From positions 1,178,001 through 1,242,000 of the forward strand of contig NZ_JACHMO010000001.1 of the NCBI RefSeq assembly GCF_014205015.1: a stretch of 64,000 bases of DNA. Reading direction: 5' to 3'. Position 1 is the stretch's first letter. Each line of letters starts with the position of its first letter. Shown piece after piece: positions 8,488 to 16,330 of this stretch. Under the pieces are notes generated by a model. That model was not told where the DNA came from. It made no database searches and saw only the letters and a list, made by a program, of their open reading frames with translations. Both the position numbers and the translations under genes were made by a program. Source of the DNA: Saccharothrix ecbatanensis. Lineage in GTDB: Bacteria > Actinomycetota > Actinomycetes > Mycobacteriales > Pseudonocardiaceae.

Positions 8488-9359
8488 GCGAACTCGAGAA
8501 GCGGTACCGGCGGCTGCTGGGCCTCTACCCGCGGGACCACCGCGAAAAGCACGGTGACGAGATGCTCGGCGTGCTGATCGCCGACGCGGGTGACCGGACA
8601 ACCCCAGGCCCGCGGGACACCGCCGACCTGCTGTGGGGCGCGTTCCGGTTGCACGTACGGCGTCTGCTCGCGGCCGACGTGCTGGCGATCGTCAGCCTGC
8701 TCGGCCCGATCGCGGTCCTGGCGGGTGCGGCCACGAGCCTGCACGAGCTGGCCTGGTGGGTTCAGGCGGGCTCGGCGCCGCCGTTCGAGCAGCTCCCCGA
8801 CGCGCCGGTGTGGTTCGTCTGGCTCGGGGTCGCGATCCTTGCCATGGCAGGGAAACGCAGGGCGGCCGCGATCGGCGCCTGGGTGGCCACCGCCGGGCTG
8901 ATCGTGGTCCTCCAGCTGCCGTTCGCGAGCTGGCAGTGGTTCACGGACAAGGCGGGCTGGGTGCTGCTCAGCGTGGTCACGGCCTTCGCGCTCTCCATGT
9001 CGAACGGGCGCAAGGCCCGGGGCTGGCCCGCGATCGTCACCATGGCCGCGACGGTCCTGGTGATCGTGGGGCTCGGGGTATTCGGCCACCGGGATGAGAT
9101 CGCCGAGTACGCGGCGCTCGCCGTCCTGTTCGCCGGCGCGGTGCTGGCCGCCGGGATCAGGTCCGCCACCGGATGGCGGGCCGCGCTGGTGCTCTCGGCG
9201 CCGGTCGCGACCGCGTTGCTCGCGCGGCTCGTGCACGCTGTGCACTACGGGCCGATCAACGACACGGTCTCCACGCTGATCTTCTTCGGCGCACCGCTGG
9301 TGTTCCTGGTCGCCATCGGCGGGCTGGTGCGCCTGCCCCGGCGCACGAGCGTCACCTAG
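8484..9359 (+). CDS. PadR-linked polytopic membrane protein
   Basis: A 291-residue protein from the GTG at 8484. The cytosolic N-terminus (about 1-75: YRRLLGLYPRDHREKHGDEM) is the conserved motif of actinobacterial membrane proteins encoded beside PadR regulators. About seven hydrophobic helices follow between residues 80 and 285, with short loops and no catalytic motif. It overlaps the PadR stop by 4 bases and is surely co-translated. The role may be envelope stress or drug response, but this is not shown by the sequence. Its last 8 bases overlap a symporter remnant on the other strand. Confidence 0.7.
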   Translation: MSELEKRYRRLLGLYPRDHREKHGDEMLGVLIADAGDRTTPGPRDTADLLWGAFRLHVRRLLAADVLAIVSLLGPIAVLAGAATSLHELAWWVQAGSAPPFEQLPDAPVWFVWLGVAILAMAGKRRAAAIGAWVATAGLIVVLQLPFASWQWFTDKAGWVLLSVVTAFALSMSNGRKARGWPAIVTMAATVLVIVGLGVFGHRDEIAEYAALAVLFAGAVLAAGIRSATGWRAALVLSAPVATALLARLVHAVHYGPINDTVSTLIFFGAPLVFLVAIGGLVRLPRRTSVT

Positions 9360-9510
9360 CGCCCGCGCCGATGCCCGTCACCGAGCGGACCTCCAGCTCG
9401 TCGAACCGCTCGGTGACGGCGCGGTCGCGGAGCACCGTGCCGAGGTAGCCCAGCACGAACGACAGCGGGATCGACATCAGGCCCGGGTTGCTGAGCGGAA
9501 ACAGGGAACA
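9352..9510 (-). pseudogene. Cation/acetate symporter C-terminal remnant
   Basis: The minus strand reads LFPLSNPGLMSIPLSFVLGY, then LGTVLRDRAVTERFDELEVR and SVTGIGAGAR before a stop at 9352. This is the last membrane helix and cytosolic tail of an ActP-like solute:sodium symporter. The roughly 500 upstream residues are missing and homology stops near 9510. It is a decayed 3' end. Confidence 0.6.
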
Positions 9511-9619
9511 GTCGGGAACGTCTGGTGTCGCACCGAGCTGATTTCACCTGCGTATCGGGTGGCAGTTCGTGACTTCAAGGAGCACGCGGGAGCGGAAGGT
9601 GGGAGCAAAATTGGAACCG

Positions 9620-10045
9620 TCGCTTCGATGAGCCAGGTCTTTGTGGGTGTGACGCCACCGTCCTGTCCGGTGAACACGAACCGAGCGGCGGGCTTCTCAC
9701 AGCGCAGCTCCGCCAACAGTTCGGCGAGGAGCTTCGGCGGGTGCACGGTACGGACGCCGGCCGACGTCCGTTCGGCCGGCGCGGTCACTTCCTCGGGATC
9801 GGCGTGCGGCCGTTCGGGCTGGTCACCGGAGTTGAGTCGCAGCCTGGCAACGTCTTCGCCCACGCCTTGATCACCAATCGGGACAACTCGCCCAACTCCG
9901 TCCCAGCGAACCGGGGCAGGATGTGGTTGCGCAGATGCGAGTCGTACGTGGCGGCGGCGGTGACACCGCTGACGTCGTGTGCCGCGTAGTCCTGGCTTGC
10001 CCGCGCCGTTACCGCCTCCCAGCGAACCCGCGAACCGGACGAGGC
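9620..10045 (-). pseudogene. Tyrosine recombinase (phage-type integrase) remnant, frameshifted
   Basis: Two minus-strand frames carry pieces of one integrase. The piece from about 10040 to 9815 resembles the core-binding SAM-like domain (TYDSHLRNHILPRFAGTELG, then ELSRLVIKAWAKTLP). Another frame at about 9800-9620 resembles the start of the catalytic domain (RTVHPPKLLAELLAELR followed by ARFVFTGQDGG). The HxxR and Tyr active-site regions are absent and the middle is shortened, so it cannot be active. No flanking att-like repeat or tRNA was found. Confidence 0.55.
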
Positions 10046-10071
10046 GCCGGTCGGGTCACGTTGACGGACTC

Positions 10072-11610
10072 TTACCCACGGAGCAACCGTTTCTCGCCCT
10101 CGGGCACGACGAACCGAGCGTGCGGCGAGACGGACACCTTGGCGAAGTCCGGCTCGGTCGTGCTGGACAGCTGCATGAACTCGGCGGTCACCTGCTCGCT
10201 GGTCGCCGTGCAGCGGATGTAGCCGCGCCGGTCGTGCAGGTACTTGACGTACGGCAGGTGGCCGGGCAGGCGGGGGTTCGGATTGTTCGGGTCCGCGTAG
10301 GGTCCCCCGCTGGAGACCGAGGTCGCCACCAACTCGACACCGATGTGCGCGCTGTCCGGATCGTACGGGTTCGCCAGGAGGTCCGCGGCCCAGTGCCGGT
10401 GCACGTCTCCGGTCAGCACCACCGGGTTGGGCACACCCCGCTCCACCCAACCCGCGCTGATGCGGCTGCGCTGCGCGCGGTAACCGTCCCAGGAGTCGTC
10501 GCCGTTGCAGGTGTTCGGGTCGCGGTCGCTGTCCCGGTCGGCGAAGAACACCTGCTGTCCGAGGAAGTCCCACGTTGCCGGGCGCGTGGCCAGACCGTCG
10601 AGCAGCCACTGCTCCTGGTTCGCGCTGATCATGCGGCGAGTGCCGTCGTTGCAGTCGGGGACCGACTGCGGGGAGCGGTACTGGCGCGTGTCGAGCATGT
10701 GGAAGCGTGCCAGCGAGCCCCAGCCGAGCCGGCGGTGCATGGTCATGGTCCCGCCCGCCGGCTTCTGCGCGGCCCGCACGGGCATGTTCTCGTACCAGGC
10801 CTGGAAGGCTTGCGCCCGCTGGGACACCGAGGGTGTGGAGTTGTTCCAGTTGTTCTTGACCTCGTGGTCGTCGAGCACCACGGCCCACGGCGCCGCGGCG
10901 TGTGCGGCGCGCAGCGCCGGGTCGGTCCGGTGCTGCGCGTACCGCAACCGGTACTCGGCCAGCGTGTCGACGACGTCGGTGCCCCAGTCGACGTACTCGC
11001 GGACGTTGGTCGTCTTGTCGGTGGAGAACTCGTAGATGTAGTCGCCCAGGAACAGCACGAGGTCCGGGCTGTCGTCGGCGATCTGCTGGAAGGCGTGGAA
11101 CCAGGACTCCTCCCAGTGCGAGCAGGACGCGACAGCGAACCGCAGCTGGTTGGCCAGGACGCCGGGGCCGGGTGCGGTGCGGGTTCGCCCGGCCGGCGAC
11201 AGGTACGAGGGCGTGGTGTCGGTGCGGAACCGGTAGTGGTAGAACCGGCTGTGGTCCAGGCCGGACACCTCGACGTGCACGCTGTGCGCGCTCGCCGGGG
11301 TGGCGGTGGTGGTGCCCGAGGCCACGACGTTGGCGAAGTTGCCATCGGTGGCCACCTGCCACTGCACGTCGACGTTGGACGACGGCATCCCGCCGCGCCC
11401 GTCGGGGTTCAGCGGCGCCGGTGCGAGCCGGGTCCACAGCACGAACCCGTCGGCCGACGGGTCACCCGATGCCACGCCGAGCTGGAAAGGGTCGTGCGGC
11501 AGCGAGGTCGCCGTCGCCGGCACACCGGTCGCGCCGGCGGAGGGCAGGGCGATCGAACTGGCCGCGGCGGCCCCGCCGAGGATGAAGGTACGTCGATGGA
11601 CGTTGCGCAC
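10072..11610 (-). CDS. phoD: PhoD-family alkaline phosphatase/phosphodiesterase, Tat-exported
   Basis: A 512-residue secreted metallophosphatase. The N-terminus has a twin-arginine signal (HRRTFILGG followed by an Ala-rich hydrophobic run). Residues about 35-140 form the Fn3-like N-terminal domain of PhoD (FQLGVASGDPSADGFVLWTR). The catalytic domain shows metal-site motifs FLGDYIYE, VLDDHEVKNNW and LTGDVHRHWAADL. PhoD enzymes bind Ca/Fe and release phosphate from mono- and diesters outside the cell, usually under PhoP control; I did not find a clear PHO box. Length and motif order are normal. The secreted small protein gene upstream ends 9 bases before this start, so the two are probably one transcript. 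Confidence 0.9.
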   Translation of the reverse strand: MRNVHRRTFILGGAAAASSIALPSAGATGVPATATSLPHDPFQLGVASGDPSADGFVLWTRLAPAPLNPDGRGGMPSSNVDVQWQVATDGNFANVVASGTTTATPASAHSVHVEVSGLDHSRFYHYRFRTDTTPSYLSPAGRTRTAPGPGVLANQLRFAVASCSHWEESWFHAFQQIADDSPDLVLFLGDYIYEFSTDKTTNVREYVDWGTDVVDTLAEYRLRYAQHRTDPALRAAHAAAPWAVVLDDHEVKNNWNNSTPSVSQRAQAFQAWYENMPVRAAQKPAGGTMTMHRRLGWGSLARFHMLDTRQYRSPQSVPDCNDGTRRMISANQEQWLLDGLATRPATWDFLGQQVFFADRDSDRDPNTCNGDDSWDGYRAQRSRISAGWVERGVPNPVVLTGDVHRHWAADLLANPYDPDSAHIGVELVATSVSSGGPYADPNNPNPRLPGHLPYVKYLHDRRGYIRCTATSEQVTAEFMQLSSTTEPDFAKVSVSPHARFVVPEGEKRLLRG

Positions 11611-11619
11611 GGCTTCCCC

Positions 11620-12033
11620 TTACGCGTAGTCGGTGACGCCGTCGCTGCACGTGTTCCGGAAGATCTCCCCGGCCGAGCCGATGCAGACCTTGTAGAAGAT
11701 CCAGTCCCCCTCGGGGATGTCGCCGGTCGGCGCTTTGACGTCCGGCCCCGAGGAGCCTTCCCGGTTCCACGTCTCGAACGGCCCGGTGCCGTCACTGCGC
11801 CACCACTGCACGACCGCCGGGAATCCGTCGGCGTGGTGGTCGTCGACCATGAGGTGGTCGCCGTAGGACATGAAGTACGCAAGCCCGGCGCAGCCCTCGT
11901 ACTTGGTGGTGCCGTCGGTGTTGAGCACCCGCTTGCTGCAGGTCGCCGAGTCCGCTGATGCCGCCTGCGGAGCGACGAGCCCGAGCACGCCCACCACGAC
12001 CGCCGTGAAAGCCAACCGAGCACGCTTCCTCAT
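11620..12033 (-). CDS. Small secreted protein with four cysteines
   Basis: A 137-residue protein with a Sec signal peptide (MRKRARLAFTAVVVGVLGL, cleavage after ASA near residue 28). The mature part of about 110 residues has four cysteines (ATCSKR, EGCAGL, KVCIGS, NTCSDG), enough for two disulfides, and is rich in Asp and Trp (VVQWWRSDG). I do not recognise the family; similar small secreted proteins occur in actinomycetes. It lies 9 bases upstream of the phoD start on the same strand, which suggests co-expression with the phosphatase. Confidence 0.65.
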   Translation of the reverse strand: MRKRARLAFTAVVVGVLGLVAPQAASADSATCSKRVLNTDGTTKYEGCAGLAYFMSYGDHLMVDDHHADGFPAVVQWWRSDGTGPFETWNREGSSGPDVKAPTGDIPEGDWIFYKVCIGSAGEIFRNTCSDGVTDYA

Positions 12034-12297
12034 GGACCTCTCCTCTACGGGATGCCGACGTTGCCGGGCATCGCGGCAGGGCGTGCGCCCGGATTTCGCC
12101 CAATGTCACCGAAAGCGGCGACGTATCGGCATGGGCTGACAGTCCCGGCCGATAGCGTCCCAGGACAGCGCAAGGTCGCGTGTCGGGTGTTCACCTGACA
12201 TCGCGACAGGCAGGGCGTCCGAGTCTGTTCGTCGGCATGAACGCCCCGTCAGGCGTGACCCGGCGGGCTTCGGCGCCAAGTGCGGCGTTCGCCGGTG
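12034..12297. other. Intergenic region, nothing recognised
   Basis: About 260 bases between the secreted protein start (minus) and the end of the ABC operon (minus). It must hold the promoter of the phosphatase operon. I see no clear repeat, terminator or small gene. Confidence 0.3.
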
Positions 12298-12411
12298 TCA
12301 GGCGATCAGCACGGCGAGGCCGGTGATGAGCACTGCGGTGACGAGCAGGACGATCACGACGAGGGTGGTCGGGCCGAACCTGCGACGCACCAGCTTCGGG
12401 TTGTGCCACAT
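12298..12411 (-). CDS. 37-residue single-span membrane protein
   Basis: A short frame from the ATG at 12411 with GGAG 10 bases upstream. It encodes a basic N-terminus (WHNPKLVRRRFG) and one hydrophobic helix (LVVIVLLVTAVLITGLAVLI) that ends the protein. It lies 17 bases after the ABC permease on the same strand, so it is the last gene of that operon and may be a small accessory subunit. The basic-then-hydrophobic pattern and ribosome binding site support a real gene, but no homologue is recalled. Confidence 0.5.
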   Translation of the reverse strand: MWHNPKLVRRRFGPTTLVVIVLLVTAVLITGLAVLIA

Positions 12412-12428
12412 GGTGTGCTTACTCCGTT

Positions 12429-13067
12429 TCAGGCGCGGTGGCGGATGGTTAGGTGGGCGACGGTGGTCAGGGCGGCCGCTGCGGTGAAGTAGACGGCGGT
12501 CTCGGTCCACTGCAGGTGCCAGTACGGGAGGTCGAACCGGCCGCGCACGGCCCGGCCGACGAGCTGGCAGGCGCCGAGGAGCAGCACGGAAAGCGGCATG
12601 GCGATGCGGGTGTGCCCGGTCAGGGCACCCAGCGCGGCGCCGAGTGCCAGAGCGAAGACGACCCTGGCGAACGGCAGCACGCCGTGGCTCTCGTAGTACG
12701 GCCAGGCCATCGGCTCGCCCACCGGGTCGTGCGCCACCCAGGCCAGCAGGGCCGCGAGCGCGGCGGCTGCGGCCACCGCGCCGGCGGCGGCGACGGCGAG
12801 GTTCGCGGCCAGCCAACGACCTCTGGTCACGCTCTGGGTCCAGGCCAGTTTGCAGGTGCCGGTTTCGAGTTCGCGGGCGACGAGCGGCGCGCCCAAGACC
12901 AGGCAGACGGCTCCGGCCAGCAAGCCGGCCAACTGCCCGGTGAGACCGGCCATGTCGGGTTGCAGGCGCTCGGTCAGCGCGACCACGCCGTAGAGCAGCA
13001 CGAGGGCTCCGATGGCGGCGAACTGGGCGCGCTGCCCGCGCCAGGCCACCCACAGCACCCCCGTCAC
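12429..13067 (-). CDS. ABC transporter permease, small ABC-2-like membrane subunit
   Basis: A 212-residue protein from the GTG at 13067 with about six hydrophobic helices. The segment RELETGTCKLAWTQSVTRGR after the second helix is typical of ABC-2-type permeases of actinobacteria. It overlaps the ATPase stop by 4 bases (GTGA), so it should be the membrane partner of that ATPase. Direction and substrate of transport are unknown. A longer frame running into the ATPase gene is a shadow. Confidence 0.8.
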   Translation of the reverse strand: MTGVLWVAWRGQRAQFAAIGALVLLYGVVALTERLQPDMAGLTGQLAGLLAGAVCLVLGAPLVARELETGTCKLAWTQSVTRGRWLAANLAVAAAGAVAAAAALAALLAWVAHDPVGEPMAWPYYESHGVLPFARVVFALALGAALGALTGHTRIAMPLSVLLLGACQLVGRAVRGRFDLPYWHLQWTETAVYFTAAAALTTVAHLTIRHRA

Positions 13068-13759
13068 CGGACGGCCTCGGGGTTGCGCAGGTAGTGCAGC
13101 ACGAGGTCCTCCAAGGTCGTGGCGGGATGGGGGTCGAGGAGGTCGCTGACGGCGCCGCACAGCCGGACCCGACCGCCGCCGAGCAGCACCAGGTGGTCGC
13201 ATATCCCGGCGAGGTCGGCCAGGACGTGCGAGGACAGCAGTACCGTGGTCTCCAGTTCCCGCAGCGCCTGCAGGACCTGGACGCGGGCCAGCGGGTCCAG
13301 CTCCGCGAGCGGCTCGTCCAGCACCAGCAGGTCGGCCCGTTTGCCCACCGCCAGTGCGAGTGCCACCAGGGTGCGCTGGCCGCCGGACAGCCGGTCCACC
13401 CGCTGGTCGTGGGCGATGCCGTGCGCGCGCACCAAGGACTCGGCGCGTCCGCGGTCCCATCGAGGGTTGGTGGCCGCGCCGAAGTGCAGCGTGTCGGCCA
13501 CGCTCCAGCGCCGGTACAGCGGCTTGTCCTGGGCCACGAACGCCACCCTCGTCAGGTCGAGCGGTCGGCCGAAGACGCGGACGTGCCCGGTGGTGGGTGC
13601 GAGCAGGCCGGTCACCAGGTTCAGCAGCGTGGTCTTGCCCGCACCGTTGGGGCCGACCAGCGCGGCCGTGGCACCGGCGGGCAGCTCGACCGTGCACTCG
13701 CTCAGCGCCCACCGCCGTCGGTAGCGCTTGCCGAGGCCGCTGGTCTCCAGCGCGTTCAC
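13064..13759 (-). CDS. ABC transporter ATP-binding protein
   Basis: A 231-residue cytosolic ATPase with all nucleotide-binding motifs in order: Walker A GPNGAGKTT (about 37-45), Q-loop FVAQDKPLYRRW, signature LSGGQRTLV, Walker B LLVLDEPLAELDP and the H-switch LSSHVLAD. The GTG start at 13759 gives VNALETSGLGKRY, the usual N-terminus. It overlaps the upstream membrane protein and the downstream permease by 4 bases each. The family powers ABC-2-type exporters, often for peptides or drugs. Sitting behind an ECF sigma gene, the transporter is likely part of that sigma factor's response. Confidence 0.9.
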   Translation of the reverse strand: MNALETSGLGKRYRRRWALSECTVELPAGATAALVGPNGAGKTTLLNLVTGLLAPTTGHVRVFGRPLDLTRVAFVAQDKPLYRRWSVADTLHFGAATNPRWDRGRAESLVRAHGIAHDQRVDRLSGGQRTLVALALAVGKRADLLVLDEPLAELDPLARVQVLQALRELETTVLLSSHVLADLAGICDHLVLLGGGRVRLCGAVSDLLDPHPATTLEDLVLHYLRNPEAVR

Positions 13760-14238
13760 CGCTGGTCCCCGCCGGCCAGTTCCCGCTTGCGGCGCAGCAG
13801 CGCGGCGCGACGAGCGCGGGCCCGCACCAGCAACACCGCCGGCAACGCCACGACCAGCACCCCGATCGCCGGCACGCCCACCGGGTGGGCGCCGCGCTGG
13901 ACGGCGACCGTCACCACCAGCGCGGTCGTGCCGATCGCGGCGGCCAAACCCAGCCAGGCGGCGACCACGTGCTCCGCGGCGAACAGGGGCACCCGGCGGG
14001 AGAGCAGCCAGGTTCCGTAGCACGCCCACGCCAGGCAGAACACGGTGAACAGGGCGAACGCCCACTGAGTGCGGCCCGGCAGCGGTCCCGGCTCGGTCCA
14101 CCACAGCGCGGCCACGAACGCCGCGCCCGCCAGCCCGACCACCAGCGCCGTCACCGCGCGCACGCGGGCCCACGGCGACAACGCCGGCTGGAGCCGCTCG
14201 ATCAACTGCTGCGCCGACAGGCGCGGCTCGTCGGTCAT
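13756..14238 (-). CDS. Membrane protein coupled to an ECF sigma factor (possible anti-sigma)
   Basis: A 160-residue protein: a soluble N-terminus of about 30 residues (MTDEPRLSAQQLIERLQPAL), four hydrophobic helices, and a basic C-terminus (RARARRAALLRRKREL). It lies between the sigma gene and the ABC genes and overlaps both by 4 bases. The position suits an anti-sigma factor or a transporter subunit. There is no zinc-binding HxxxCxxC motif, so it is not a classical ZAS anti-sigma. The role is inferred from position only. Confidence 0.65.
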   Translation of the reverse strand: MTDEPRLSAQQLIERLQPALSPWARVRAVTALVVGLAGAAFVAALWWTEPGPLPGRTQWAFALFTVFCLAWACYGTWLLSRRVPLFAAEHVVAAWLGLAAAIGTTALVVTVAVQRGAHPVGVPAIGVLVVALPAVLLVRARARRAALLRRKRELAGGDQR

Positions 14239-14756
14239 GATCGGTACCCCTTCTCCTCCAGGTGTTCACGGAGCATGCGGCGGGCCCGGTTGAGCCGGGA
14301 CTTGACCGTGCCCGTCGGGACCTGGCAGATCTGCGCGCAGTCCTGCACCGACAGGTCTTCCAGGTAGAACAGGACGAGGACCTCCCGCTCCAGCACCGGC
14401 AGCCCCGACAGGGCGGCCACGAGTTCGGTGCGCTCCACCACCGCGTCGCCCGGGTCCTCGGCGTCCGGTTCGCCGTGCGACACGACTGCCGCCCTGGCGT
14501 ACTCCGCGCGCAGGCAGTCGGTCACCGACCGTCGGGCGATGGTGAACAACCACTGCTTGAACCGGTCGGTCTCACGCAACCGCGGCAAGCCTCGCACCAC
14601 CGCCAGCCAGACGTCCTGGGTCACGTCATCAGCCCGCCCGGCGTCCAACATGCGCCGCACGTACGTCCATACCGGCAGGCGCCACCGGTGCACCAGCTCG
14701 GCCAACGCCGCGCGCTCGCCGAGCTGGGCCCGTACCACCAGCAGCTCATCGGTCAT
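14235..14756 (-). CDS. ECF-type RNA polymerase sigma factor
   Basis: A 173-residue sigma-70 protein with only regions 2 and 4. Region 2 (about 15-80) contains DDVTQDVWLAVVRGLPRLRE and FKQWLFTIARR; region 4 (about 110-165) contains LPVLEREVLVLFYLEDLSV and the helix-turn-helix VPTGTVKSRLNRAR. The ATG at 14756 is preceded by GGAGG at a good distance; the longer frame to 14843 has no such site. It is the first gene of a five-gene operon (sigma, membrane protein, ATPase, permease, 37-residue protein); the first four are linked by 4-base overlaps and the fifth follows after 17 bases. Confidence 0.9.
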   Translation of the reverse strand: MTDELLVVRAQLGERAALAELVHRWRLPVWTYVRRMLDAGRADDVTQDVWLAVVRGLPRLRETDRFKQWLFTIARRSVTDCLRAEYARAAVVSHGEPDAEDPGDAVVERTELVAALSGLPVLEREVLVLFYLEDLSVQDCAQICQVPTGTVKSRLNRARRMLREHLEEKGYRS

Positions 14757-14927
14757 CTCGTCCTCCCACACCCAGCACAGTCGGGCGAGACAGCCGTTCG
14801 GTTCACGACCCGCATCGTCGCGGCCGCGGACCACGGCGGACAACCGGTCCAGGACGACCTCTGCGTCCGCTACGGCGGCATCGTCGGCTACGCGACCGGG
14901 CTACTGTGACCCGGCTACTGTGACCGT

Positions 14928-16004
14928 GTGACTACGCTCGGTAGGACAGCGTTGCGCGGCGTCCGGGTCTTCGACGGTCAGGGGCTGACCGAGCCGTGCA
15001 CTGTGGTGATCGACGGTGCTGTGATCGGTGCCGACGCGACCAGCGCCGAGGTGGTCGACGCGGCCGGGGGTGTGTTGTTGCCCGGGTTGATCGACGCGCA
15101 CATCCATCCCGACGGCCTTGCGGCGCTCGCCGCGTTGACCGCGCATGGTGTGACCACTGGGCTGAGCATGGCGACCTGGCCGGTCGAGCTGGTGGCGTCG
15201 TTGCGGGAGGTGCCCGGTCTGACCGACATCCGCACCGCGGGCCTGCCGGCCATTGGCCCGGACGGGCTGCACGCGCGGATGCCCGGTCTGGCCGAGCAGG
15301 CGGTCGTGCGCGATCCGGCACACGCGCGGCTGTTCGTCGCCGACCGGGTCGCCGAGGGCATCGACTACCTCAAGATCATGCTCGAGGCGCCCGGTGAGGG
15401 CGGCCTGCCGCAGGACGTGGCCGCCGCGCTGGTCGCCGCGGCGCGGGCGCACGGGCTGAGGGTGGTCGCTCACGCCGGCTCGCCAGGGGCCTACACGTTG
15501 GCGCTGGACGTGGGCGCCGACATCATCACGCACATGCCACTCGGAGCGCCGGTGGCCGACGGCGACGTGAGGAGGATCGTCGCCGACGGCCGCGTCGTGA
15601 TCCCCACGCTGGACATGATGCGCGGTCTGGCCGACCCCTTGGGCCTGCCGCTCGGGGCCTACGCCGCCTCAGCGCGCGGGGTAGGCGTGCTGCACGCCGC
15701 GGGTGTGCCGATCCTGGCCGGCACCGACGCCAACGCCACGCCCGGCGTACCGTACCAACCGGCGTTCGGCGCGAGCCTGCACGAGGAGTTGGCACTGCTG
15801 GTCGACGCCGGCTTGAGCACCTCGGCCGCGCTGCGTGCCGCGACTTCCTTGCCCGCCAAGCACTTCGGCCTGTCCGATCGGGGCGCGGTCGAGCCGGGAC
15901 TGCGCGCGGACCTGGTGCTCGTCGACGGCGACCCGCTCGCGGACATCAGCGCCACACGGGCCATCCGCCGGGTATGGCTGGCCGGCGTCGAGTCGGTGCG
16001 GTGA
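14928..16004 (+). CDS. Metal-dependent amidohydrolase
   Basis: A 358-residue cytosolic hydrolase of the amidohydrolase superfamily. N-terminal beta domain, then metal ligands DAHIHPD (about 63-69), a bridging-lysine position in IDYLKIML, histidines in VVAHAGS and IITHMP, and the final aspartate in LAGTDAN. The C-terminal RADLVLVDGDPL returns to the beta domain. This is the imidazolonepropionase/prolidase-like branch; the substrate cannot be told. The GTG at 14928 lies just after a tandem repeat of about 14 bases (GGCTACTGTGACC twice, about 14898-14925). It is divergent from the sigma operon and stands alone. Confidence 0.8.
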   Translation: MTTLGRTALRGVRVFDGQGLTEPCTVVIDGAVIGADATSAEVVDAAGGVLLPGLIDAHIHPDGLAALAALTAHGVTTGLSMATWPVELVASLREVPGLTDIRTAGLPAIGPDGLHARMPGLAEQAVVRDPAHARLFVADRVAEGIDYLKIMLEAPGEGGLPQDVAAALVAAARAHGLRVVAHAGSPGAYTLALDVGADIITHMPLGAPVADGDVRRIVADGRVVIPTLDMMRGLADPLGLPLGAYAASARGVGVLHAAGVPILAGTDANATPGVPYQPAFGASLHEELALLVDAGLSTSAALRAATSLPAKHFGLSDRGAVEPGLRADLVLVDGDPLADISATRAIRRVWLAGVESVR

Positions 16005-16108
16005 CAGCGACCCCGCGATTGGTGGGATTCAGCCGGGAGACCCTGCGCCGCACCCTGAACACCGGTGGCGTGTCCTGGCAGACCACCGCCACCCTGGACT
16101 GGAGTTGA
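16004..16108 (+). pseudogene. IS630-type transposase scrap
   Basis: A short frame reads FSRETLRRTLNTGGVSWQTT and stops at 16108. It matches the second helix-turn-helix of IS630-family transposases (SRETLRR...GVSWQ). The DDE domain and terminal repeats are absent. Confidence 0.4.
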
Positions 16109-16330
16109 GCACCATCGGCGCCGTCTTCTGGATCTGTTCGAAGCCCTTCTCCTCGAACTCCACCTTCACACCCTGGTGCGTGACGGCAGCCTCGCCCCCA
16201 AGCAGTCCTTCCACGCCATTGCGGAGGCATACCGATGAAGCGCCGCAGAGCGTGCGCGCGCTGAACACGTCCAGCGGGTCTCCGTCCCGGCGCGATGGGA
16301 CACCACTGGCAGTGGGATCCTGGGCGGGTG
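16109..16330. other. Non-coding stretch after the transposase scrap
   Basis: About 220 bases with no supported gene. A plus-strand frame to about 16237 reads like protein (LHTLVRDGSLAPKQSFHAIA) but has no start. It may be a further remnant. The promoter of the next gene must lie here. Confidence 0.3.

Noticed and set aside
10743..11958. Several long frames on both strands within phoD
   Set aside because: They are shadows of the PhoD frame, which alone shows family motifs.
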